A stretch of 64,000 nucleotides of DNA. Source: Yoonia sediminilitoris. GTDB lineage: Bacteria > Pseudomonadota > Alphaproteobacteria > Rhodobacterales > Rhodobacteraceae. Shown here one piece after another: positions 45,438 through 53,274 of the stretch. Location: NCBI RefSeq assembly GCF_003058085.1, contig NZ_QBUD01000004.1, forward strand, positions 186,001 through 250,000, written 5' to 3'. The notes under the pieces are model-generated. The model had not been told where the DNA came from and did no database searches. It saw only the letters and a program-made list of their open reading frames with translations. A program made the position numbers and the translations under genes. Within the stretch, counting starts at the first letter, position 1, and the number at the start of each line of letters is the position of its first letter.

Positions 45438-46954
45438 AACAGCGCCGCAAGTGCCTTGGCCAAATCAGATTGCCGATAAGGTTTGCACAGAATTTCGTGG
45501 TTCAGTGTTTCGCCTTGTCGGCTCAGGATATCTTCGGCGTAGCCGGAGGTGAGCAAGACGCGGATATGCGGGTAGGTGGCTACGACGTGTCGCGCCAGCG
45601 CCAACCCGTCCAGGTCCCCGGGCATGACAAGGTCGGTAAAGACGGCGTCAATGTCAGGGTCATCGCGCAGGATACCGGCAGCCGTGTCCCCGCTATCAGC
45701 CTCGCGGACGTTGTAGCCCAAGTCATTCACCCGCGCGACGCTTAGCTTGCGAACCTGCGCATTGTCTTCGACGATCAGCACCGTCTGGTCCTTGCCGCGC
45801 GGCGGATGAATATCGTTGTTTTGTTGTGATGTATTTGCATTCAGCGGATCAATAATTGGAAAATACAGCCCAATCGTCGTGCCGTGCCCGATCTCACTAT
45901 AGACTGTGACATGCCCGCCCGATTGCCGCACGAACCCATAGACCATCGCCAGCCCCAATCCGCTGCCTTTGCCGACAGGCTTGGTCGTAAAAAACGGTTC
46001 AAACACCCGCTGTTGCGTATCAGGCCCCATGCCGCGCCCGGTGTCGGCAACGCTGATGCGCACATAGGCGCCTTGGGCCACATCAAGTTCCTGGGCAATA
46101 TAGGTGTCGTCGATATCTACCAGTTCGGTCTTGACGATCAGCGTCCCCCCATCGCCCATAGCTTCGCGGGCGTTCAGTGCGATATTGATCAGGGCAGATT
46201 GCAGTTGCGTGCTGTCGGTAATAACCGGCGGTAGATCCTCACTCAAATGCGCCGTGATGACATAACGGGGATCAAAGGTGCGCCGCAACAGCGAAAGGGC
46301 GGCATTACACGATGTATTTATGTCCGTGGGCTGACTGTGGCTCGGTGCCTTGCGCGCAAAGGCGTTCAGTCCGTCCGTCAGGTCTGCGCCCAGTTCGGCA
46401 GCTTCAAGCGCATCGCGCACCATCGCTTGCGCGGTATCATCGGACAGATGGGGTTCCAACAGTTCAAGATTGCCGATCACGACCGTCAGCAGGTTGCTGA
46501 AATCATGGCTGATGCCACCGGTCATCTGCCCAATGGCATCAAGCCGGGCAGAGCGGGACAGCGCCTCTTGGGTGGCGTGCCGCTGAGAGAGGTCATGCAG
46601 GATGGCGACAAAATGTGGGCCCCCGTCGTGGTCGGCCCGCCCGATCGACAGATGCAATGGAAAGGTGTCACCATTGCGCCGAAGCCCTTCGACCGTGCGA
46701 CCGCGACCGATAATCCGGGCCTGCCCTGTCTCCAGATGCCCCTGCATGAAATCATCATGCCGTTTCGCCAGCGCGCGGGGCATGATCATATTTACCCGAT
46801 TGCCCACCATGTCGGCCGGGTCGTGGCCGAACAGTTTGCCCGCCGCACTGTTGGCGCGAGTAATCGTACCCGCCGCGTCACTCATCACAACGGCGTCTGG
46901 TATTGCGTCAAGCAACGCGCCCAAGAGATGAGTATCAGAGGTTCGGTCATTCAT
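45425..46954 (-). CDS. Hybrid histidine kinase: PAS, HisKA, HATPase, receiver
   Basis: 509 residues from ATG 46954. PAS domain 10-125 (VVMSDAAGTITRANSAAGKLFG), H150 in GISHDFSNLL, HATPase N box NIALNAREAM, G1 ADTGRGMGP and G2 GKGSGLGLAMVYG. A receiver follows with phospho-acceptor D441 (VFTDLVMPG) and K491. No membrane helix, so it is cytoplasmic. The PAS HIGRADHDGG region resembles FixL-type PAS (MIMPRALAKRHDDF is FixL-like), but heme binding cannot be shown. A FixL-like role next to a FixK-like regulator is plausible. Confidence 0.9.
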   Translation of the reverse strand: MNDRTSDTHLLGALLDAIPDAVVMSDAAGTITRANSAAGKLFGHDPADMVGNRVNMIMPRALAKRHDDFMQGHLETGQARIIGRGRTVEGLRRNGDTFPLHLSIGRADHDGGPHFVAILHDLSQRHATQEALSRSARLDAIGQMTGGISHDFSNLLTVVIGNLELLEPHLSDDTAQAMVRDALEAAELGADLTDGLNAFARKAPSHSQPTDINTSCNAALSLLRRTFDPRYVITAHLSEDLPPVITDSTQLQSALINIALNAREAMGDGGTLIVKTELVDIDDTYIAQELDVAQGAYVRISVADTGRGMGPDTQQRVFEPFFTTKPVGKGSGLGLAMVYGFVRQSGGHVTVYSEIGHGTTIGLYFPIIDPLNANTSQQNNDIHPPRGKDQTVLIVEDNAQVRKLSVARVNDLGYNVREADSGDTAAGILRDDPDIDAVFTDLVMPGDLDGLALARHVVATYPHIRVLLTSGYAEDILSRQGETLNHEILCKPYRQSDLAKALAALFQAR

Positions 46955-47008
46955 TACGCGCCTACTGTCTGGTATCGACGCAAGATAAGCTAGTCTTCCG
47001 CCCGCACC

Positions 47009-47022
47009 ATGACATAGATCAT
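47009..47022. promoter_or_regulatory. Weak FNR-type box between hybrid kinase and attachment gene
   Basis: ATGACATAGATCAT is a near-palindrome that misses one outer base in each half-site of TTGA-N6-TCAA. It lies 60 bp from the rightward gene. Confidence 0.3.
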
Positions 47023-47068
47023 ATCTGTCTTCGATTGCCAGTCTAGTTTGCGCAGGCAAGACAGGAGA

Positions 47069-47512
47069 ATGATGATGAAGAAAACGAAGACTTGGATCGT
47101 TTTGGCGGACACTTCCGCCGTCCGTATTGCCGTCAACGACGGGCCGGCCAAAGGCGTCTACGGGATCAGCACGAAAGAACTGCAAGCCCCCACTGTCACA
47201 GAGCTATCGGACGAACCGGGGATGACCAAAGCACCCTTTGGCCCTGACCGGGGCAATATCTCTGACCCTGATCTGAAAGGACAGGCCGCAGCAGCTTTCG
47301 CAACAGATATCGTCAATTTTCTGGATGCAGAGCAGGCCAAAGACAGCTTTCAGCGGCTTGTTCTGGTGGCTCCTCCGGCGATGCTGGGCCTTCTGCGCGA
47401 CCGTCTGACCCCGCGCCTGCGTGACATTTTGCGCGCTGACATTCCCAAGGATCTGACGCATCTGCCGCTGGACAAGCTGCCCGCGCATCTGGAGGATGTT
47501 CTGCCCGTTTAG
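47069..47512 (+). CDS. Host-attachment-family (DUF/AtsE-like) protein
   Basis: 147 residues from three consecutive ATGs (47069, 47072, 47075) after AGGAG; the last has the best spacing. TWIVLADTSAVRIAVNDG at the start, GRNISD-like DRGNISDPDLK, and FQRLVLVAPPAMLGLLRDRL followed by DLTHLP match the 'protein required for attachment to host cells' family. The family name comes from one study of plant attachment; the general role, possibly RNA/ribosome or stress-related, is not settled. Confidence 0.8.
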   Translation: MMMKKTKTWIVLADTSAVRIAVNDGPAKGVYGISTKELQAPTVTELSDEPGMTKAPFGPDRGNISDPDLKGQAAAAFATDIVNFLDAEQAKDSFQRLVLVAPPAMLGLLRDRLTPRLRDILRADIPKDLTHLPLDKLPAHLEDVLPV

Positions 47513-47522
47513 GGGCGGGATT

Positions 47523-48239
47523 CTAGGGGTGAAACATGCGCCCCACTGCAAATGCAAGAACCGCAGCAAGCCCCCCGATCAGCAGGGTTTCAAGGCCTGA
47601 CTTCCACCAGGGCGCCAGCGACCAGCGTGATTTCGCAGCGCCGATGCCGAAAAAGCAGGCCGCCGAAGTCACAACCGACCATGAAAAAGCATCGGGCAAT
47701 CCAATCAGATAGGGCAGAAGGGGCAACATACCTGCCGCCACAAAGGCACCGAAAATCACAAACGCGGCCTGAATCGGGCGCGGGTCGGTAATAGGCAACC
47801 CGTATTCTTCGGCCAGCATCAGGGAAATCCACTGTTCCTTGTCCTCGCTGATCATGATGCCCGCATCCTGCCGGACCTGACCGCGCAGGCCCTTGCGCGC
47901 AAGGATCTGGTCCAGTTCGTCCAACTCGCCCTGCCTGTTCACGGCGATATGGCGCTCTTCGACGGCCCAAAGCCTGCGCCTGTCATCGGCAAGCGCCTTT
48001 GTCCCCGAAAAGTTGCCCGCAGCCATCGAAAAACCGTCGGCCAGCACATTCGCCAGACCAAGGGCCACGACAATGCCTGTGGACAGTCCCGCCCCCTGTA
48101 CACCCGCGACAATCGCAAAGGTGGTCACAGTCCCGTCAATCCCGCCGAAAATCGCATCGCGCAGCCGTCCGCTATCATTATTTTGCTGATCCAGCCGGGC
48201 TGCGATCTCTTCCATGGAATGCCCGTGTTCAAGTGCCAT
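47523..48239 (-). CDS. VIT1/CCC1-family divalent-metal transporter
   Basis: 238 residues. RLRDAIFGGIDGTVTTFAIVAGVQGA is the first TM of the family, with a metal-binding cytoplasmic helix region (DRRRLWAVEERHIAVNRQGELDELDQIL) and four more helices. Members move Fe2+/Mn2+ out of the cytoplasm. It overlaps the P-type ATPase by 11 bases and is read after it, so the two are likely co-translated. Confidence 0.9.
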   Translation of the reverse strand: MALEHGHSMEEIAARLDQQNNDSGRLRDAIFGGIDGTVTTFAIVAGVQGAGLSTGIVVALGLANVLADGFSMAAGNFSGTKALADDRRRLWAVEERHIAVNRQGELDELDQILARKGLRGQVRQDAGIMISEDKEQWISLMLAEEYGLPITDPRPIQAAFVIFGAFVAAGMLPLLPYLIGLPDAFSWSVVTSAACFFGIGAAKSRWSLAPWWKSGLETLLIGGLAAVLAFAVGRMFHP

Positions 48240-50820
48240 TGCTATCTCCTGTGATGCGGATCGTTTTGATCAATTCTGGCAGAAGGATCAGCGGCAGGCA
48301 AAACAGGCCGATCATCTGCCATTCTGCCCAGCCCAGCGCGGTCGTGTGCAGCAAGCTCTGCAAGGGTGGCCAATAGACGGCCGCCACCTGCGCGCCCAAT
48401 GTCACTACCAGCGCCAGCAGCAGAAACGGATTGCTGAGTAACCCGATTTTCCAGCAGGGCGACCGCAACGACCGAAAGGCAAAGACGCTGAATTTCTCGA
48501 ACGCAACCATGGCCGTGAACGCCGCCGTTCGCGCCAGCGTTTCGTCAACGGGCAGGAGTTGCCAGAAAATCCACAGGCTGCAAAGCCCCGTATAGACCCC
48601 AAAGACCGCGATCATCGCAAAGCCGGACCAGCCAAGGACAGGGGCGTTGATCTTGCGGGGCGGGTCTTTCATCTGGCCCGGTTCCGGTTTTTCCAGCCCC
48701 AATGCCACGGCGGTCAGCCCGTCGGTGATCAGGTTCATCCAAAGGATCTGTGTCGCCAGAAAGATCAGCGGCCCGCCGATCAGGATGTTGCAAAGGATCG
48801 CCACGACCTCGCCCGCGTTTGACGACAGCAGATAGCGCACGAATTTGCGCAGGTTATCGAACTGCCGCCGTCCTTCGCGCATGGCGGCGATTATCGTGGC
48901 GAAATTATCGTCGAGCAGCACCAGATCAGCGGCATCCTTGGCAACATCCGTGCCCCTTATCCCCATGGCGATCCCGATGTCGGCCTGTTCGAGCGCTGGT
49001 GCGTCATTCACCCCGTCGCCGGTCATGGCCACGATCTGCCCTTGCTTTTGCAGCAGCGACACGATCCGCATCTTGTCGGCAGGTTGGGCACGCGCAATCA
49101 GCATATCCTGCGCCAGTCCGTCCGCCAGGTCGGCGTCTGACATGGCAGCCAGCGCGTCGTGGGTGATGACCCAGTCGGGTTGCAGGCCGACGCTTTGCGC
49201 GATGGCCTTGGCAGTGACGGGACTATCGCCGGTGATCATGATGATCCTTGCCCCGGCAGAGTGGGCCTGCGCCACGGCATCGGGAATTTCCGGGCGCGGC
49301 GGGTCGATGATGCCCACCAATCCCAAAAAAACCAGCCCTTCTTCGCGCAGGATGCCATCGGGGGCAGGTGCGGTCGCAAGAGCGATCACCCGGTGCCCGT
49401 TTTCGGCAAGTGCTGTATAGGCGGCGTCGATTTCCGCGCGCCCCGCGTCCGTCAGCGGCACCGGCCCATCCGGCCCTAAAATTTCACTGCAAAGATCGCG
49501 CAGTTTTTCCGGCGCGCCCTTGGTGAAGACCTGCGGGCCATCTGCAGTCTGGCGCAGCACGCTCATCCTTTTGCGGTCACTGTTAAAAGGGCGTTCATCA
49601 AGAATGTTTTCAGGGTCAGGCAATGGCGCCCAACCTTTGTAGGCAAGGGTGATCAGTGCGCCTTCGGTCGGACTGCCGATCATGGTCCAGCCGGTCCGGT
49701 CATGCTGGAGCGTGGCATTGTTGCAACCGGCACAGACCGCCAAAAGCTGCGCTAGCAGCGGATCGTTCGACGCGCGGCGCTTGGCCTGTCCGGCGGCAAT
49801 ATACCCTGCGGGGTCGTAGCCAGTGCCAGTGATCTGGTATTGTTCTTGCGGAGTCCAGATCCGCGTGGCGGTCATCTTGTTTTCGGTCAGGGTGCCGGTT
49901 TTGTCCGTGCAGATGACAGAGGCCGCGCCAAGCGCCTCGATTGCTTGCAAGCGCCGCGTTAAAGCGTGTTGCCGGACCAATGCCGCCGCACCAAGTGCGA
50001 TGGTTATAGTGACAACGGCGGGAAGCCCCTCTGGTACCATGGCGACGGCCAGTGAAATCGCAGTCATGAACATTTCGGTCGCCGGGCGGCCGTAAAGCAG
50101 GCCCAGCAGCATCACGCCAGCCCCGATCATCAATGCCGCCGCACCCAATTGCCGGGCGAGCTGGCCCAGTTGCTGTTGCATGTGGGTCTGGCGCGGGATG
50201 ACCGAGCCGGTCAGTAGCGCGATCTCGCCAAATTGGGTCTGGGTGCCAATATCTGTAACACGCGCCATGCCGCGCCCTTCGACGATGTTTGTTCCCATCA
50301 GGATGGTGGCATCATCACTGTCTTTGCTGACCGGTACGGATTCGCCGGTCAGCGCGCTTTCATCAGCTGAAAGCGCGGTCTGTTCGATCAGCGCGGCGTC
50401 TGCTGGCACCCTGTCACCAGTGGCAACCAAGATGATATCGCCGGGCACAAGATCACGGGCCGGGATTTGTAACTGGCGGCCATTGCGCAGCACGGTCGCT
50501 TGCGGGGACAGCATATTGCGCAAAGCATGCAGGGCATTCTCGGCCCGCCATTCCTGCACAAAACCCAAAGCCCCATTCAGAAAAATGACGACCCCGATTG
50601 CAATCGTATCTATACGCTCGCCCGCGACAAAGGCGATGGCGGCTGCAATTACAAGGATCACCACCAGAACATTGGTGAACTGCCGCAAAAGGATACGCAG
50701 CGCCGAAGGGCCCGCCGTTTGCGGTAATTCGTTCCACCCGTGGGACTTGTGCAGAGCCGAAACCTGTTGGCTTGTCAGCCCAACTGTCTGATCGTCATTC
50801 ATCACATGGCAATCCGTCAT
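48229..50820 (-). CDS. P2A-type (Ca2+/Mn2+) P-type ATPase
   Basis: 863 residues if started at ATG 50820; ATG 50802 is an alternative. Phosphorylation site D306 in CTDKTGTLTENKM. TM4 VPEGLP and TM6 MNLITDGLTAVALG match Ca2+-site residues of SERCA-type pumps. TGDGVNDAPAL hinge and TGES present. It exports Ca2+ or Mn2+ from the cytoplasm. A box at 50837-50850 lies just upstream and would predict a start at or near 50802. Spacing to VIT1/CCC1 is negative (11 bases overlap). Confidence 0.93.
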   Translation of the reverse strand: MTDCHVMNDDQTVGLTSQQVSALHKSHGWNELPQTAGPSALRILLRQFTNVLVVILVIAAAIAFVAGERIDTIAIGVVIFLNGALGFVQEWRAENALHALRNMLSPQATVLRNGRQLQIPARDLVPGDIILVATGDRVPADAALIEQTALSADESALTGESVPVSKDSDDATILMGTNIVEGRGMARVTDIGTQTQFGEIALLTGSVIPRQTHMQQQLGQLARQLGAAALMIGAGVMLLGLLYGRPATEMFMTAISLAVAMVPEGLPAVVTITIALGAAALVRQHALTRRLQAIEALGAASVICTDKTGTLTENKMTATRIWTPQEQYQITGTGYDPAGYIAAGQAKRRASNDPLLAQLLAVCAGCNNATLQHDRTGWTMIGSPTEGALITLAYKGWAPLPDPENILDERPFNSDRKRMSVLRQTADGPQVFTKGAPEKLRDLCSEILGPDGPVPLTDAGRAEIDAAYTALAENGHRVIALATAPAPDGILREEGLVFLGLVGIIDPPRPEIPDAVAQAHSAGARIIMITGDSPVTAKAIAQSVGLQPDWVITHDALAAMSDADLADGLAQDMLIARAQPADKMRIVSLLQKQGQIVAMTGDGVNDAPALEQADIGIAMGIRGTDVAKDAADLVLLDDNFATIIAAMREGRRQFDNLRKFVRYLLSSNAGEVVAILCNILIGGPLIFLATQILWMNLITDGLTAVALGLEKPEPGQMKDPPRKINAPVLGWSGFAMIAVFGVYTGLCSLWIFWQLLPVDETLARTAAFTAMVAFEKFSVFAFRSLRSPCWKIGLLSNPFLLLALVVTLGAQVAAVYWPPLQSLLHTTALGWAEWQMIGLFCLPLILLPELIKTIRITGDSNGT

Positions 50821-50836
50821 GTGGGTGCATTGTGCG

Positions 50837-50850
50837 TTGATCAAGATCAA
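50837..50850. promoter_or_regulatory. Perfect FNR-type box between the P-ATPase and the phasin-like gene
   Basis: TTGATCAAGATCAA is a perfect match to TTGAT-N4-ATCAA. The -41.5 geometry gives a start near 50885 rightward (25-nt leader to 50910), and near 50802 leftward. Confidence 0.7.
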
Positions 50851-50909
50851 TCAGGGATTAATAACTGCTGCTAAACGTCGCGCCATCTGTTCGTTCACAG
50901 GAGGCGACG

Positions 50910-51257
50910 ATGGCAAAAAAGACAACTGAAAGCACCCTGTCGGCGGGTGAATTGGCAATTGAACATCTGCAAGAAGTGGGCATCAGACCAATGACCGCCA
51001 TGGGTGCGGCGTGGATCGAAAGCATGGCTGATCTGAACAGGGAAATGATCGGCTTTGTTGCGGACAGGATCAAGGAAGATGTGAAGGTGCAGCAGCAATT
51101 GCTGCACTGCAAGCGCCCCGCAGATTTTCAAAAGGTGCAGTTGGCCTTTTTTGAAAAAGCCTATCGGCAATATACGGACCAAACCGGCAAATTGCTGAAG
51201 ATGAGCATGGAACTGCTGCCCCGCGCATCGGGCGGGGCCAAGAGCACACCCCTTTAG
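50910..51257 (+). CDS. Phasin-family-like protein
   Basis: 115 residues from ATG 50910 with CAGGAGG upstream. Amphipathic helices with the phasin pattern: MAAWIE-like MGAAWIESMADLNREMIGFVADRIKEDVKVQQQLLHCK and FEKAYRQYTDQTGKLLKM. Phasins coat PHB granules. Here the gene is not with phaAB or phaC but next to an FNR-type box, so it may serve low-oxygen PHB storage or be a general membrane-coating protein. Confidence 0.75.
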   Translation: MAKKTTESTLSAGELAIEHLQEVGIRPMTAMGAAWIESMADLNREMIGFVADRIKEDVKVQQQLLHCKRPADFQKVQLAFFEKAYRQYTDQTGKLLKMSMELLPRASGGAKSTPL

Positions 51258-51267
51258 GGTGTGCTCT
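51241..51267. terminator. Bidirectional hairpin between phasin-like gene and MBL hydrolase
   Basis: AGAGCACACCC and GGGTGTGCTCT pair perfectly (11 bp) across a 5-base loop that includes part of the phasin stop codon. T-run is absent, but the convergent layout fits a shared terminator. Confidence 0.55.
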
Positions 51268-51278
51268 GGCTGCGATGG

Positions 51279-52160
51279 TCAGAGCTTGTTCACCGGGACT
51301 TTCAGCATCTCGTTGCCGTCTGCATCTGTGGGAATTTCACCCGCCCGCATGTTGACCTGCAACGACGGGATGATCAGCCGTGGCATACCAAGTGTTGCAT
51401 CCCGTTCGGTCCGGAATTTGATGAAATCCTCACGGGTCTTGCCGCCACCGACATGGATGTTGTCGGCCTTTTCTTCGGCGACTGTCGTTTCCCATTTGAA
51501 ATCTCGTCCGTTTGGCCCGTAATCGTGGCACATATAAAGTCGCATCTCGTCAGGCAGCGCCAGTACCTTTTGAATGCTGTCGTAAAGTGTTCCTGCGTCG
51601 CCGCCGGGGAAGTCGGCGCGCGCTGACCCGCCATCAGGCATGAAAAGCGTATCACCGACAAAGCAGGCGTCGCCAATCACGTGAACCATGCAGGCGGGCG
51701 TGTGGCCGGGGGTTGATATCGCGAACCCTTGCATGGTGCCTATCCTGTAGGTGTCGCCATCTTTGAAAAGCGCGTCAAACTGCGACCCGTCGCGCTGGAA
51801 TTCGGTGCCTTCGTTAAAGACCTTGCCGAATGTGTCCTGCACCACGGTAATCTTATCACCGACGCCGATTTTACCGCCCAGCTTTTGCTGGATATAGGGG
51901 GCGGCACTCAGATGGTCTGCATGAACGTGGGTTTCGATGATCCAGTCCAGTTTCAGATCGCGGCGCTTGATTTCGGCGATGATCGCATCGGCGCTGTCAA
52001 AGGTAATGCGGCCCGCCGCATAGTCGATATCCATCACGCTGTCGATAACAGCGCAATGGTCGCTGGCAGGGTCATGTACGATGTAGCTGATCGTGTTGGT
52101 GGCCTCATCAAAAAACGCCGACACATCGGGTTTGACGGACATATTCACGGGGTAGGACAT
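51279..52160 (-). CDS. Persulfide-dioxygenase-like MBL-fold metallohydrolase (Blh/ETHE1 type)
   Basis: 293 residues. Metal ligands H78, H80, D82, H83 in ETHVHADHLS, then H in STPGHTPACMV, D in GDTLFMPDGG and H in YMCHDYG. The insert after the active site (GGSARADFPGGDAGTLYDSIQ) is that of sulfur-oxidising ETHE1/Blh enzymes, which oxidise glutathione persulfide to sulfite. No rhodanese domain. An FNR-type box lies 66-79 bp upstream. Confidence 0.88.
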   Translation of the reverse strand: MSYPVNMSVKPDVSAFFDEATNTISYIVHDPASDHCAVIDSVMDIDYAAGRITFDSADAIIAEIKRRDLKLDWIIETHVHADHLSAAPYIQQKLGGKIGVGDKITVVQDTFGKVFNEGTEFQRDGSQFDALFKDGDTYRIGTMQGFAISTPGHTPACMVHVIGDACFVGDTLFMPDGGSARADFPGGDAGTLYDSIQKVLALPDEMRLYMCHDYGPNGRDFKWETTVAEEKADNIHVGGGKTREDFIKFRTERDATLGMPRLIIPSLQVNMRAGEIPTDADGNEMLKVPVNKL

Positions 52161-52225
52161 GTTGTTTCCTCACGCTGCCTTGGGTCAATTATTGGGCCAA
52201 GATAGCCGCCCGGACCAAGGCAACA

Positions 52226-52239
52226 TTGATCCGGATCAA
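52226..52239. promoter_or_regulatory. Perfect FNR-type box upstream of MBL hydrolase
   Basis: TTGATCCGGATCAA is a perfect palindromic match. The -41.5 start would be near 52191, giving a 31-nt leader. It overlaps the last codons of the DksA/TraR-like gene. Confidence 0.7.
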
Positions 52240-52568
52240 CGTGACGCTTCGGCCTGCGCTGCACAGACCCGGCAAACCTGCGCATAGAGCACTGCATTCA
52301 GCCGTTCGGGCGAAATATCATCGCCACATTTCTGGCAGATGCCGTAAGTGCCGTCTTTGATCCGGTCCAGAGCCTGACCCAATAAACGTACTTCTTGCTG
52401 GTTGGCCTGCGCGATCCCTTCCAGCACCTCGTCATCTTCAAGGTCAATGGCCTGATCTTCCAGATCTGAGTCCAGCGGTTGCTCAAGATCCTTTTCGATC
52501 CGTCGTATGTTCTTCGTCAGTTCGGCAATCCGGTCACTGATCAGTGTTTCATACTGTTTGATGTCCAA
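52236..52568 (-). CDS. DksA/TraR-family C4 zinc-finger protein
   Basis: 110 residues from TTG 52568 with AAGGAGA upstream (LDIKQYETLI); longer starts lack a ribosome binding site. A coiled coil (LEQPLDSDLEDQAIDLEDDEV) leads to CQKCGDDISPERLNAVLYAQVCRVC, the C4 zinc finger. The acidic tip of DksA is partly kept. Such short relatives act on RNA polymerase or are stress-linked. An intact FNR-type box (52627-52640) lies upstream. Confidence 0.85.
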   Translation of the reverse strand: MDIKQYETLISDRIAELTKNIRRIEKDLEQPLDSDLEDQAIDLEDDEVLEGIAQANQQEVRLLGQALDRIKDGTYGICQKCGDDISPERLNAVLYAQVCRVCAAQAEASR

Positions 52569-52626
52569 TGGAGGTCTCCTTGCGATGAATGGCTTGGCTA
52601 TTCTGGATGGATCGGCGCGGGCCCAA

Positions 52627-52640
52627 TTGACGAAGATCAA
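52627..52640. promoter_or_regulatory. FNR-type box upstream of DksA/TraR gene
   Basis: TTGACGAAGATCAA, both half-sites intact. Centre 52633.5 gives a -41.5 start near 52592 and a 24-nt leader to TTG 52568. Confidence 0.65.
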
Positions 52641-52659
52641 TGCATCGTTCGCAAATCCG

Positions 52660-53268
52660 TCAGGTGGACCGTGTTGTGACCCATGCCACCACATCGGGCA
52701 GCAGGCTATCCAGCAGTTGTTGAAAACCGCGTGTGATCGGTTCGGGCTGGTCGCTGCCAATCAGCAGATCGCCTGCGAATTGCCGCGTCCCAAGGACGCG
52801 CTGGTCGCGGTCGCGCAGCATTGTCAGTTCAACAGCGACCTGCACGCGGAATTGGCCGTCGCCCGTCACATCGACACCAAACTGGTCGATGCGCGAGAGA
52901 AGTACCGTATCGGGGACAGGCCCTGCCCCTTGCGCCCCTACAAACCCGATGCGCCCCGACGCGGCAAGCGACTGGATCAGAACAGATTGCAGCATATCGG
53001 GCACGGCAGCAGACCAGCGCACATCGGGCAGATAGGTCACAGACAGGGGCGATTTCCGGATCAGGATACGATCAGATGCAATTGCCGCCGGTGCCGTAGG
53101 GTCCAGCACCAGCAGTGTGCCTGCCGACCGCCTGCCGGCCATCGCGCGGCGCACAGGCTGCAATTCATAGGTGTCACGCGGCGTTGCGGCCTCATTCAGC
53201 GATTGGATTGCGGCACAACCCGGCAACGAAGCCAGACCAAGTATCACAAGACGGCGGGGTATCATCAT
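52660..53268 (-). CDS. PqiC/LetC-like ABC transport auxiliary lipoprotein
   Basis: 202 residues. Lipobox LPGC (MMIPRRLVILGLASLPGC) makes a periplasm-facing lipoprotein. TYELQPVRRAMAGRRSAGTLLVLDPTA and the RDQRVLGTRQF block match the PqiC/YmbA family, which works with MCE-domain transporters at the outer membrane. It is the last gene of the mla-like operon, 6 bp after mlaD. Confidence 0.85.
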   Translation of the reverse strand: MMIPRRLVILGLASLPGCAAIQSLNEAATPRDTYELQPVRRAMAGRRSAGTLLVLDPTAPAAIASDRILIRKSPLSVTYLPDVRWSAAVPDMLQSVLIQSLAASGRIGFVGAQGAGPVPDTVLLSRIDQFGVDVTGDGQFRVQVAVELTMLRDRDQRVLGTRQFAGDLLIGSDQPEPITRGFQQLLDSLLPDVVAWVTTRST

Positions 53269-53274
53269 CTGGGT

